This document shows positions 12,001 to 22,680 of a stretch of 64,000 bases of DNA, piece after piece. Position 1 is the first letter of the stretch, and every line of letters starts with the position of its first letter. The notes under the pieces were generated by a model, which worked only from the letters and a program-made list of their open reading frames with translations, did not search any database and had not been told where the DNA came from. Source of the stretch: Daldinia sp. FL1419 (taxonomy: Eukaryota; Ascomycota; Sordariomycetes; Xylariales; Hypoxylaceae); the NCBI GenBank assembly GCA_025201765.1, contig MU623341.1, forward strand, positions 248,001 through 312,000, given 5' to 3'. The position numbers and the translations under genes were made by a program.

Positions 12001-12912
12001 GTCAATCCTGGTAGCGAAAACTCCGACCTGATTGATTTTATTCGCCGGGGGCCACCTAATACCAATGGAAACAATCCTCGAATCCCTCGTCATATTGCTC
12101 CTTTCCGAAATACCATGGACTCAGACCAGCTGCAGATGGCCGGCGCTGGAGGAGGCAAGGCTATTGATGCGGTGATTCCAAACATTCGAAACAGCGAGGC
12201 CTCAACGAATGTTACGGAGGCTTCAGCTCCGTCGTCAATGAATTCCCAGAGTGCTCTTTTGAGTAAGGCGAACAAGGTGCAGCAATACTCGGGCAACAAT
12301 TTTGATGATGACGATGTGATGCCGAAAAAGACGCGACGACGAGTCCGTGACCCTTACGCTATTGATTTTAGCGACGAGGAAGATGAAGAAATGGATATAA
12401 TACCCCAGCCAAAACCGAAGAAGGAGGAAAGCTTAATCGATTTCCTTAATAGTTACCCACCTCCCCCTGAACCAACGTCAGAACCTATTTCTATCCCGAA
12501 GAAGAAGTCTAGTGCGCCAAATCTCATCGCGCGTTTAAGGTCGGGAGGAAATTCCATCAGATCAGCCTCGAACCCCAAGGCGTTTGGCGCCGATTCAAGA
12601 TCTCTTACTAGCCGGGCCGGCAACGGTAAAGGTTATACCCCCATTGTCATTCCGACTTCAGCGGAGAAATTCGGGGCCGAACCTAGGCCTCCGCCAACCG
12701 CCCCCAGTAGCTCGATGGGTCGTGTTCCGATGAAGAAGTACGAAGCACGGGATGCCGTTTCTGCCAATACTCGTACGTCGGACCTTGCTAGCTTCCTACG
12801 CGATTCCGAGCCACCGCCACAGCCTGTAATGTCACCTCCTACTCAGAGTGAAAGCAAGAGCAGCGGGTTTTCCCGGATGTTCGAGCGCCGTAAGAAGTCT
12901 ACTGCGTATTAA
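9097..12912 (+). CDS. Large serine-rich protein with histone-fold-like helices and four DFIR-PP motifs, 1254 aa
   Basis: Two exons: 9097-11490 (798 codons) and 11542-12912 (456 codons plus stop), joined in phase 0 across a 51-bp intron starting GTAAGT and ending AATAG. The N-terminal part (about residues 85-260) is the only globular-looking portion. It has two helical blocks; the second, SPAVAIFLTSILEFMGEQVL at residues 212-231, resembles helix 2 of histone H2A. After that comes a basic stretch (RSWKKRIRSP) and then roughly 900 residues of Ser/Pro/Glu-rich disordered sequence. The C-terminal exon repeats a short motif four times (near residues 886, 959, 1094 and 1211), for example LIDFIRRGPP. 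From memory, automatic pipelines label related fungal proteins 'flocculation protein FLO11-like', but there is no signal peptide, GPI site or membrane segment here, so a cell-wall role is not supported. I suspect an intracellular scaffold. Function unknown. Confidence 0.85.
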
Positions 12913-14181
12913 TCAAATCAACCTTTACATTCGAACCTTCCATGTATAAAATTAGTATTTTATTTCGAAACATTAGGCGCTTCCTACAGAATATAGAGCT
13001 GGGACGACGGGTGGCATGATTGAAAACTATATTCTACAGCGGTGGGGCGCCTATCTGGTTTAGTTACGGATATCTTGCGTGCATATTTATCATCGACATT
13101 GGATGGTTACTCTGTATTCTGCTATTTATCTCGACACGTTGGTAGGCCGATTATCCGGCAAGACCATCTCAATGATACCATACATTCTTCTACTCGTTTG
13201 CGTTACTAGTGGAGGTGGAGTGGAGGAACGTAATACGAAGAAGGGCAAAGGAGAGGGGGGTCGTTAATCGAATTCGTGCTTAGATACTGTATCGTGTAGT
13301 CTTCGATATATCATAGCGAAATAAGGACTAGCTACGTTGAGTGAACATTCGAATATTGATTATGTTGAGTAGAGGTGATATTGACTGATCAGGTGGTACG
13401 ATACTAGGTACGTACGTACGTACGATATTATGTTTACGGTAGGTTCTATGCGTAGCCCTCGTCAATCGTATCGCTATGACTTTACAATACTTTGGTTACT
13501 CGGACGAATCCCCGAGTAACAAAGAGGTGGTACTGCGACTGCTTCGTTCTATAGTGCTACCTTAAGACTCTTATGGACCTGCTATCGAACCGCTTGAATC
13601 GTCTGATATGTTTTTCATATTAATCTACGCTATATAGGGTAATTGCGCATATTCTACGGGTTCGCACTTGAATGTTAGAGGTTAAAGAGGTGAGATATCG
13701 TAGAAGCATCATTGCAAAAAAAAAAAAAAAAAAAAACCTCGATACCGTAATTATAGATACCTACATAGTTGCGCCTTCTATCTGACAAGTACTAGAGAAC
13801 GAGACGATGCGCATTGCACGCGGATACATAGGATCCCTCGAGGGAATGGGGGTAGATGGTGGCACAAAAGAAGGAAATTCAAATAAAGGACAGGAAATAT
13901 ACCCAATTAATATATGTACATACTATAAAGGAGTGTAGTTCGGTTTAAGTCAAGTGTCTAGGTAGCTACTCCTCTCCCGCTCTTCTCTCTCTTCCTTTTT
14001 CTTCTCTCCCCCGTGCTGAAGTCGCTCCGTCAATCTGCAGCCCCAACACAGCCACCATCCCTCCCTCCGCATTATCATTCCCCATCTTACTCTGGCACGC
14101 GTCTCGTAGGGAATAGCTTGCGGTCTTCGTTCCTCCGGCTCTTCCGTCGCGCACGGGACTTCTCGACGTCTCCCCTCCCCT
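12913..14181. other. Convergent 3' region between two genes
   Basis: No gene seen. It contains a GTAC tandem run (about 13408-13424) and a run of 21 A at 13716-13736. Confidence 0.6.
13716..13736. repeat. Poly(A) run of 21
   Basis: A homopolymer of 21 adenines in non-coding DNA. It is likely polymorphic and error-prone in assemblies. Confidence 0.9.
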
Positions 14182-15588
14182 CTACTCTTCGTGTCTCCGT
14201 AACCTGACCTTATTGTCGTGCGGATTCTCTCCTCCCAACTCCCTCAAGTGCCGCGCGACCCACGTCCGCAACCCGCCCTTCTTCTTCTTCTTCTTATTCT
14301 TCTTCTCCCCCGCGCCTGTCTCCGGCTCCGGGCTACCCCGGAGAACCTCGTACCGCGCGTGCGGGATTCCGGCGCGGGCGCGGGAGATAGGGGTTAGTGT
14401 GGAGTCGGTGCACGAGTCTTCCGCTGGGCTTGGAGAGCGGGAGGGAGGCTCGATGATAGTGCTGGTTTTGCCGGGGACGTCCCGGGCGAGGGGTTGGTCC
14501 ATGCTGTGTCGGGGGCGGTGCGTGCGTGTGTGGGTGGAGCGGGAGGACGGACTGTTTGGTTCGGATGGGGACTCGTGGGATGAGTGCCGGTGGTTACGGC
14601 TTGAGCCGTAGGAGTGGGAGATGGGTGGGACTTGTAAAGACGTGGGACGGAAGCGAGTGCTTTCTGGGAACCGCTGTGAGTGGTTGGGGTTTTGCATGCT
14701 GTGGCGGCGGCCGTGAGAGGATGAGGAGGGCTGGTCCCTGTGTCGTTCTCCGTGATGCTTCTCGTGATGATGTCTATGTCTCTCGTCATGGCTCTCGCGG
14801 TGCTTGTCATGGTGCTTGTCGTGATGACCATCATAATGTTTCTCATGATGCTCGTCATAGTGCTTGCTGTGATGCTTGCTGTGACGCTTGTCATGATGAT
14901 GCTTATCATGGTGATCCCCATGATGGTGGTCCCCATGGTGACGTTCCCTATGGCGATGCTTCCCACGCTGCATCTCCATCTGATGCTCTGTGTGCTTTCG
15001 ACGATGCTCCTTGTGATACTTCTCAGCTGCTTGTGGGTCTGACACATCGAAGGGCGGTGGGCCGTGAATGGAATGTTCCACTTCGTTAGTTTCTTTTCCT
15101 ACTAGTTCGCCGTTAACGATATTGTAGTGGTGATGGTGGTTGTGGACGTGGTAGTGATGGTGGTGGTCGGCATGGGAATAATCGAAGTTATCTCCCTCGT
15201 CGTTGTCCTTGGTATAATCATCATCGCTGCGCCTTTCCCTGCTTAGACCTCTACTTCTGATTCCACTATCACATTTGCCTTTGCCTCCCCCAAAGCTCCT
15301 GAGGCTCCTATTGCTTCTGATAGTTCGGAGAGTCCCGCGGGAACGAACGCGGCGCGCACGATAGGGTTTCTGGGAGATGGGCTTTGTTTTACTGGAAGAC
15401 GATTGCGGGGGAGTGGGAGACTGGACTCTTATACGCGGTATGGGAACATCCTGCTGAGAACTTTCTTGCTCTCTGTGTGTTGAAGCGGTAGGAGAGCCAT
15501 CTCCGGATATGGAATCAAGGGAATTGGATCTTTGAGATCTGCGCTTGCTTTTACCGCTGCGAGGCGACGAGTCGTGAGGGCTTCCCAT
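14182..15588 (-). CDS. Histidine-rich hypothetical protein, 468 aa
   Basis: Single-exon minus-strand frame starting at 15588. Residues 1-130 are Ser/Arg-rich with basic runs. Residues 138-155 hold a dense His cluster (DHHHHYHVHNHHHH). Residues 190-285 contain about 36 histidines in irregular HHxKHH, HHGDHH and HYDEHH units mixed with Lys, Asp, Glu and Arg. The C-terminus has a run of lysines (431-437) and then GGLRTWVARHLREL, a likely amphipathic helix. No signal peptide or membrane segment was seen. Dense His/Asp/Glu would be able to bind Zn, Ni or Cu ions, or act as a pH-responsive polyampholyte; both are inference. The repeat DNA (about 14736-15021) is prone to length change. The plus-strand frames over it are Met/Val-rich shadows of the CAT-type codons. 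I do not recognise an orthologue. Confidence 0.7.
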   Translation of the reverse strand: MGSPHDSSPRSGKSKRRSQRSNSLDSISGDGSPTASTHREQESSQQDVPIPRIRVQSPTPPQSSSSKTKPISQKPYRARRVRSRGTLRTIRSNRSLRSFGGGKGKCDSGIRSRGLSRERRSDDDYTKDNDEGDNFDYSHADHHHHYHVHNHHHHYNIVNGELVGKETNEVEHSIHGPPPFDVSDPQAAEKYHKEHRRKHTEHQMEMQRGKHRHRERHHGDHHHGDHHDKHHHDKRHSKHHSKHYDEHHEKHYDGHHDKHHDKHRESHDERHRHHHEKHHGERHRDQPSSSSHGRRHSMQNPNHSQRFPESTRFRPTSLQVPPISHSYGSSRNHRHSSHESPSEPNSPSSRSTHTRTHRPRHSMDQPLARDVPGKTSTIIEPPSRSPSPAEDSCTDSTLTPISRARAGIPHARYEVLRGSPEPETGAGEKKNKKKKKKGGLRTWVARHLRELGGENPHDNKVRLRRHEE

Positions 15589-16094
15589 TTTGACAAAATA
15601 GAATTTGATCTCCCAACTGACTCCTGTGCGGAAGATGTTCTCCCTCTTGTCCTGCGAAATGGGATCAGAGGGATGTTGAATAAATACCTAGGAGCTGGTG
15701 GTAATCGCAGTACCACTCTGCACCGATAAAAGATATTGTTAACATCGAAATAACGAAGTTGTGCGAGAAGGGAAGTTTCAAAATAGAATAGGTAGGGGGC
15801 TTTAACAATGAGTTAGTTCGTAGGATATATCAACATTGTTGCTGGATTGAATACAATTGTTACCACCAAAGGATCTAATATTATCCTGTCACCTCTGCCG
15901 CTTTTCACCCTGTGCCAACACGGTCATAATAACGACGGATTGATAAGGTATCTGAGTATTCTATTAATCGTCTAAGGGGGGGGGCCATGGTTCGTATAAT
16001 ACAGAATAGTACACCCCTTACTACTTGAATTCCAAGTGCTTTTCTCGCTATACGAACAATAGGGACTTGGACTGTTTACTCACTATTTCCCCTC
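15589..16094. other. Intergenic between two minus-strand genes
   Basis: This stretch should contain the MIC12 3' region and the promoter of the His-rich gene. A short G run lies at about 15977-15984. No gene seen. Confidence 0.6.
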
Positions 16095-16938
16095 CTATAA
16101 GGCTTTTAATTGGGATTTGTCCTGCCCGGCTGAAGCATATCTTGCGGCTAACACTTCTTCGGGACTCTGGTCGAGCGAACTTGACCCTTGGTATCGTTGG
16201 TTAAGCGCTCTCTCTTCTGCGGATAGTTTCGACGAGACCTCTTCGCCTTTTTGCTTGGCCCCTTCTACTACTGTTGACTTCGTCTTGTCGACTGTGTCCT
16301 TGCTCTTCCAGAGGCTACTCGTTAAACCACCCAAGAATGAGCCCTTTGCCTCTTCGGTCTTCTTTTCCGTATTTCCGACCACTTCGGAAGTCTTGGCCTT
16401 CGCATCCGCATACGCACTCTTAGCAGCCGCAGCTACACTCGCAGCTTTCTCCTTGCCCTGATCTAATTTTGCACTCGCAGCTGCCTTTGCGTTTGTGGCG
16501 ACGTCCTCGGCCTTGTCGGCGGGTGCTTGGCCGTCGCCGAAGGCTCTAGCCCAAAGTCTAGCGAGTGCGATTTCGACATTTTCTCGAACCTCGACCCAAT
16601 CCTTATTTTGGGCCCAATGGACGGCACTCTCTATTTCGGCATTCCATCGATCCTTGGCTCTCTCGACAAAGTTGGCACGTTCGGCTGCTGCAAGCTCGGC
16701 CCTTGTAGGAGGCAAGACGGGTGGCAACGGATCAATGATGCCGGATATTAAACGAGTCTGCTGTCGCAGGATAGCAGCTTGACGCTCTCGATGTCGTTGG
16801 TGTGCCAGTACACCTAAGTAAGCTACCGAGAGGGTGAGGGTTACCCCGCCAGTCTATTCGTATAATTAACATGTTAGTTTCTTATTTCCAAAGCGTGGTG
16901 TCGTGATTAGACCTTACGAATCCGGTTGTGAAGCCCAT
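16095..16938 (-). CDS. MIC12: MICOS complex subunit Mic12
   Basis: Two exons on the minus strand: 16938-16918 (7 codons, MGFTTGF) and 16853-16095, joined in phase 0 across a 64-bp intron with donor GTAAGG and acceptor AATAG; 259 aa in total. The tiny first exon completes the N-terminal membrane segment (about residues 7-25, GGVTLTLSVAYLGVLAHQRH). It is followed by the family-typical RQQTRLISGIIDPLPPVLPP and RAELAAAERANFVERAKDRW. The rest is an Ala/Lys/Glu-rich helical region. Mic12 (Aim5) sits in the mitochondrial inner membrane and links Mic60 and Mic10 subcomplexes at crista junctions. Recognition rests on the N-terminal signature, which I remember as characteristic of fungal Mic12. It is divergent from the mitochondrial L17 gene, with about 560 bp between start codons. 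Confidence 0.9.
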
Positions 16939-17499
16939 GTTGAACTGTTTAATATGCGCGCAACGGCGCAGATGTTATAGAAGACCAATTGTGAATTAAT
17001 TAACCTAGGTAGTTATGTACTTGCTGGGACAGAAAAGATGAGCTTAGCGAATGTGGAATCCGTCAAAATCTCTTGGAAGTTTGTCCAAAGAACCGAGTTG
17101 AATTTATTACTTGACGTATGCGAGCTTCGAAATATTACATGGAATTATTAAATCGAGTTTGACGTTTAACAAATGACGAAGTCACGCTAGTTATCGCTAT
17201 CGTATCTGGGTTAGGTACGTACCTTCGTATGTGGATCTTTCTGGGCACTGTTTATCTTTTTAGTTAACTACATAGTGTAGGTACATAGTATCTTGATTCA
17301 ATTCGAAGGCTCTTACCCGAATAACGAGGTTCCAGAGCTCGGCCCACGCCAAGACTCCAAAAATTCAAAGTAACTTTGTACCTTTCCAATCGATAATTTG
17401 ATTCTTAAATTCGTCGTCAACTTCAACCAGTCCCGCCATCGCAACACCACCCTTCCTTCCTCCAATTGCATCAACTTTGACCCCAGCCTAAGCTGAAGG
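16939..17499. promoter_or_regulatory. Shared divergent promoter region, MIC12 and mitochondrial L17
   Basis: 561 bp separate the two start codons, so both promoters must lie here. No TATA box or defined operator is obvious. The two genes encode mitochondrial proteins, which makes co-regulation plausible but unproven. Confidence 0.45.
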
Positions 17500-18241
17500 A
17501 TGGCGGGTGGTCTAGTCAAGTACCGACACCTGAGTCGGAAGTCGTCCCACCGACAGGCCTTGTTGCGAAACTTGGTTACGGCCCTCGTCCAGCACGAATC
17601 TATCCGCACGACGTGGCCCAAGGCCAAGGAGACGCAACGTCTAGCCGAGAAGCTCATCACCCTCGCGAAGAGGAACAACGAGACTAGCAGGAGGAAAGCT
17701 ACGGGAATATTATATGTACGACTGCCCCTCTCCTCTTCTCTTCCCTCTCTGTCCCATATCAGTCGACTCGTATCCCCCTCACCCCCCGGGAAGCCGAAGA
17801 ACAATATATATATAAAAAAAGGTAGCGAACATAACCACTAACCCCCCCTTCTAGACCCCGCACTCCCTCCTCCCCAAGCTCTTCGGAGAGCTCCGGCAGC
17901 GGTACGCCTCGCGACCGGGCGGGTACACGCGGGTTCTGCGCACGGAGCCCAAGTCGCAATTCGACCAAGGCGCCTCCGCGATCCTCGAGCTCGTCGACGG
18001 GCCCAAGGACCTGCGCTTCGCGATGACCGCCGCCGCCTTCGCGCGCGACGAGCGCCTCGGACGCCCGCACAACCCGCTTACCCTGCTCAACCGCCAGAAA
18101 GTCACTAGGTACCGACCGGGCGGCAAGGACGCCTTCGACGACATGGTGAAGAAGGTCGCCGCATTGAAGTTGGGCGGTAGGGGCGCTGGTGTGGGAGCGG
18201 GAGCGGGAGCGGGAGCGGGGGAGTCTCCTGCTGCTAGTTAA
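17500..18241 (+). CDS. MRPL8: Mitochondrial large-subunit ribosomal protein bL17m
   Basis: Exon 1 is 17500-17715 (72 codons) and exon 2 is 17855-18241 (128 codons plus stop), phase 0. The 139-bp intron starts GTACGA, has CTAAC about 15 nt before its end, and ends CTAG. The product is 200 aa. It begins MAGGLVKYRHLSRKSSHRQA, then LLRNLVTALVQHESIRTTWP and KAKETQRLAEKLITLAKR, the bL17 core that binds 23S-type rRNA near the exit tunnel. Exon 2 continues LLPKLFGELRQRYASRPGGY and LTLLNRQKVTRYRPGGKDAF. The end is a low-complexity Gly/Ala tail encoded by GGGAGC repeats (18192-18218). Exon 2 is visibly richer in G+C than the surrounding DNA. The yeast counterpart is Mrpl8. Confidence 0.93.
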
Positions 18242-18615
18242 GGGTGGTTGATATCATGACGAGAAAGAGTCTAGTCTAGCCTGGTCTGGTATTATTACTA
18301 CGAGCAGAAAGCTTAGGAGGGTTCAGTCGATATGGCTTCGGTTTGAGCCTGGATGATCGTCTTTGATCATCTCAATTCAGGCGGACGGGAAGTATTATGA
18401 GAACGACATAGATCTACTATTACGATATACCTATGTAGGTAGAGATCGAGCTCCGTAAAGCCGGGCATGGTAACGGACGTCGTACGAATTACGTACCATA
18501 ACCGCAGCACAAACGAGACAAAAGAACAAAAATTCCAACTCAGAAAGCGCATACGTAGCATAAAATTGCCTGTGAATAATTCATCCCTTTACCTCTACTG
18601 ATCCCTCTAATAATT
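18242..18615. other. Short convergent 3' region
   Basis: Only 374 bp between the stop codons of the L17 gene and UTP25. Nothing else seen. Confidence 0.6.
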
Positions 18616-20994
18616 TTACACGAAATCAAACGTATCTCCCCTCTCCTTAATCATCCTCCCAACCCTCTTCGACCCGACAACCCTCTCCAACTTCAACAAG
18701 TCATACCTCGAGAACATGACCCTCACCGTGCCTTTCCCTGGCTCTAGCTTCGCCTCCCTTTCACTGCGGCCTAGATACCCGCCTACGATCTCCTTGTAGA
18801 AAGTTGGGTTATCGGGTAACCCGTACATGACCACCCTCCGCACACCCCTTAGCGCGTATCTTCGGAAATGGTGCGCTCGCTCTGTGTACAATAGGACTTG
18901 ATGTCGGCCGCTCGCGAAATGGGACCGCGCGCGAGATGCCTCTGGGACGTCGGCGTACTCGGATACTGCGGCGAATGCGAGATCCGAGCATGTAGGAGAT
19001 GTGGCGAAGTAGTTGCGTACACGTACGAAGTCAAGGTATGAAGGGACAAAAATCAAAGTGCCCCCTAGATCCTGGCCCTTCGCGCGCTTCGTTAGAGCTG
19101 GTACAACTGCGCTAGTGAAGTACTCGAATCTAGCATCGGGTTCACCGGCGACGGAAAGCGCCTCAAAACGCGAGAACGTCTGCTTAGCCTTGACGCCAAG
19201 TTCTTCGATGGCGCCAGCATACGCTTCAGGCTGCACGCGTAAGCGGCCGGCCCAATTAGTACCAAAACGGCGGTGCAGCTCGACAAGCTCAGGCGTGTTA
19301 AAGGCAGATAGGACAAGCGTCTGACGGAAGTGCTGGGCCTGCTTGTCAAGGTACCACTCTCGAACACGGCTAAAGTCGCAATCGTGGGCCTCACGCGGTT
19401 GGAGGTTAAGGTGTTCGAAGATGTACTCGACATGTTCCCAGTTCTGCATGAGCAGAGCATCCGCCTGGTCTACAACCACGACTTCAATGGAGCTCAGAAA
19501 GTCAAAGTCCACCTTCTTCGCCTTCTTGTCCTCCTCGGAGCCGATTGCCATGCGTAGTCCGAGAGGAGAGGCTATCAGGATATCAGAGTTATAGAATTGC
19601 GCAAAATACTTGATGGTCTTGCGAGTGAACTTGATGCCGATACGGAACATATCGTCATCATTTCCCTCGAAGAGCTCCCGAAAGTCCTCCGGGCGATCTT
19701 CTGAGAATTTGGCTTCCTTGTCGAGATAGGACTCGTCGAAGCGTTTCCTGTTCTCCTGCTGTTCCGGTTCACATAAAGCGCAAATCGTGTTGACCATGTT
19801 GACGGCTGAATTACGGGTTGGGAGCAGCATTAGAACTTTGGGACGGGTAAACCCCTGATCTCTTGGTTCAAAGTCGCTGTTCTCGACTTCTTTTGCTAAT
19901 TTTGCATTGTTCTTTATCACTCGATCTCGAGTCCTATTGGATAATTAGTAAATCATACTCCAAATTTATATAGATTTCTTAAATAATGTCTTACTTGAAA
20001 ACATGATTGATGCTATGTAGACATGCCATTCGCCGTAGTTTTTCGGCATTCTTCGCAGTTCGTCCACAGAATAACATGTCGTGATAGGCAAAAGTCAGTG
20101 GATATAAGACTTGCTCCAACTTATCGAATGTCGGGTATTTTCGGTTAACCGTCTCTGCAAGTCGATTCTTGAGTTTTAGACTAGATGGCTCTTGTATAGG
20201 GGCGGGGAGCGGTGCCGGTTGAGTTGAGCCCTTCCCGGGGAGATTTCGTATTAACCTCCAACCATTCTGTTCAGAATGAGATTGGGAGTATTCATTCTTT
20301 TCGATAGCTTTCAGGCGTTTTTGAACCTCGCCCTGGTCCGGGTTGACAAAATGAGTTTCGAAAGGATCAGATGAATCTGGAATGTCGTCATCGTCGTCGT
20401 CTGATTCATCCTCATTTTCTGGTTCTCCTTCTGCTTCTTCTACATGGTCGACATCTCGTTCTTCATATTCTCCCTCGTTGTCGCCGTCAGCTACAGCGGT
20501 CTCTTGCTTCTCCTCTTGCTTGGACTTTTTACTCGGCCTAGCTTCTTCGGCTTGAGTGTCAAGTTTTCTCCTTTTAGCACTTGGAGCTGAAGATTGTTTA
20601 GATAAACTTTGTATCAACGCAAAGTAAGGGCGGCTAGTTGCCTGCTCCTGCTCGTCCTCTGATTCGGAGCCTTCTTCCTCTGAAGCATCATCATCTGATA
20701 GAATCTGCTCTTTTTCAGATACTTCATCCTCCGAATCCCTACAATAAAATATTAACAATTTATTTTTCATAGAAACTAGTATACTCGTAGATGAGAAATA
20801 TGTTATACTCACTCAGATTCGACAATTCTTGCGCTGTCAAACTTGGGACCACCTCCAAAGGATCTTTGCCCATTGGATTTTCCTCCCCGTGCGCCTCCTC
20901 GTGCGCCTCCACGACCACCACCTCGTCCTCTGAAACCACCTCTTCCTCTAGGCGCACCTCCTCGACGAGCACCCCCTCTAAATTTACCTCTCAT
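18616..20994 (-). CDS. UTP25: U3 snoRNP-associated protein Utp25
   Basis: Three minus-strand exons: 20994-20813, 20738-19995 and 19933-18616, joined in phases 2 and 2 across introns of 74 bp (GTGAGT..TGTAG) and 61 bp (GTAAGA..AATAG); 747 aa. Residues 1-55 are an RGG-rich basic tail (MRGKFRGGARRGGAPRGRGG). Residues about 60-190 are very acidic, as in many nucleolar proteins. The conserved Utp25 domain starts near residue 290 (KYPTFDKLEQVLYPLTFAYH) and has a degenerate helicase fold: VLMLLPTRNSAVNMVN, and VVVVDQADALL near residue 464, where the DEAD box is DQAD. A Walker A motif was not seen, so it is probably not an ATPase. In yeast, Utp25 acts in the small-subunit processome during 18S rRNA maturation. 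It is divergent from eIF3f. Confidence 0.93.
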
Positions 20995-21469
20995 AATATG
21001 AGATCAAGTAGGATATGATTAAAAACCTTTTACAAAACAATCGCATTATCCATCAAGGAATTATTATGTTATGGTTAAAATTATATAAGAAATCTTAAAT
21101 TTATGATAATTGATGGGCGTCAGCCTTGCAGAAATTCTTACGCACAAGCCCCAGTTTAATGAATCTATGCCACAACTCCACACCAATCGCTACGTAAAGT
21201 TCACCCCTGTCAGTCCATCCTTTAAACTCTTATCTTCGCCCCCCCATTGAATCTTCAGCCTTGCCCACAACCCGCTGCGAACCCCACTACGCCTAGAACG
21301 TGAAAATTACAACGTTGCCAGCGAAAAAAAAAAGATTCAAGGAATTGGTCTGAGTGACAGCGAAAAAAAGAAAAAAAAAGAGAGAAACCAACGATACATT
21401 TATCGTTCAACCTTACCGCTTCACCTCCATAATTCTTTTTTAAAGCCGGCCAAATAGAATACCGCAATC
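20995..21469. promoter_or_regulatory. Shared divergent promoter region, UTP25 and eIF3f
   Basis: 475 bp between the two start codons. It has A-rich tracts at about 21324-21333 and 21363-21381 on the eIF3f side. No defined motif was identified. Confidence 0.45.
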
Positions 21470-22680
21470 ATGGCCGTGGATACGGAACCTTTCCTCCATC
21501 TGTCGCGACCTTTGGCACCGACAAACTCCCATTTCCAAAGCAATCTTTCCCCGCTCTCCGTTAATATCCTACCACAAGTATGTCACTATAGCTTTTACTG
21601 CCTTGCACCCCTGCCCCTAATATTATTCTGCACATGTTGTATTTTTTCGGCGTCGGCTAACCGTAACAACAATAGGCCGTCCTCTCCATCCTCGACCATG
21701 CCACCCGCCGCGACATTCGCCCCGCGCCGGCGAGCTCCTCCCGCGTCATCGGCGCCCTGGTCGGTACCCGGTCCGAAGATGGTAGCGAAGCCATCGTAGC
21801 CTCCTCTTTCGCCATCCCCCATACCGAAAACGAGGACCAGGTCGAGGTCGACGTGGAGTATCAGAAGAACATGCTCTCCCTCCACATGCGCGCCCACCCC
21901 CGCGAGGTGCTCCTCGGCTGGTACACCACCTCCCACGAGCTTAACTCCTTCAGCGCCCTCATCCAGAACTTCTTCGCCAGCCCCGAGACCGGCACATTCC
22001 CCCACCCTGCCGTCCATCTTACCGTCTCCGCAGAGCCCGGCGTCCCCGTCCGCACGAGAGCCTATATCTCTGCCCCTATCGCTGTCAACGCCGAGCGCGC
22101 CTCCGAGTCCTGTCTCTTTATCCAGGTCCCCCACCGTCTCATCTACAACGACGCCGAGCGCTCGGCTCTAGACTTAATTTCCAGCGCGCGAGACGCTGAG
22201 GCGCGCGCCGCCCCCGTAATCTCGGACGTCGAGTCGTTGACCCGCAGCCTGGAGCAAGCCCAGGACTTACTCGAGCGTGTATCCAACTACGTAGGAGACG
22301 TCATCGACGAGGAGCAGGAGCCCAACAACGCGCTAGGCCAGTACCTGATGGAGACCTTGTCGCTGGCGCCCAAGGTGGACCCCACGACCGTCGAGTCCGA
22401 CTTCAACAACCACATCCAGGACGTGCTCATGGTCAGCTACCTCGCCAACAGCATCCGCACCCAGATCGACCTTAGCCAACGCCTGGCCACGGCCGTGCTA
22501 GCCACCGACGACGGCGGCAAGACCGACGGCAAGGACGACGGCAAGGAAGGCGGAGACCGCAAGGGTGAGCGAGGCGAGAGGGGCCAGCGAGGCGGTAAGA
22601 GGGGCGGCCGCGGTGGTGGCCGAGGTGGCGGGCAGCGAGAACCCCGTGAGCCTCGCGAGCCCCGCGAGAACGGCGAGTGA
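21470..22680 (+). CDS. eIF3f: Translation initiation factor eIF3 subunit f
   Basis: Exon 1 is 21470-21577 (36 codons) and exon 2 is 21676-22680 (334 codons plus stop). The 98-bp intron is GTATGT..AATAG with CTAAC as a likely branch point; 370 aa. The protein has an MPN domain from about residue 30 to 165, including DIRPAPASSSRVIGALVGTR, YQKNMLSLHMRAHPREVLLG and WYTTSHELNSFSALIQNFFA. The JAMM metal ligands (His-x-His) are absent, as expected for the non-catalytic eIF3f. A helical C-terminal MPN extension follows (residues about 220-320). The last 50 residues are basic and Gly/Arg-rich (GGKRGGRGGGRGGG). The protein is part of the eIF3 complex that recruits mRNA to the 40S subunit. The exon DNA is more G+C-rich than neighbouring genes. 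Confidence 0.93.

Noticed and set aside
14740..15042. Plus-strand frame coding a very hydrophobic Met/Val/Leu-rich peptide
   Set aside because: It is the complement of the His-rich repeat codons, so the hydrophobicity is an artefact.
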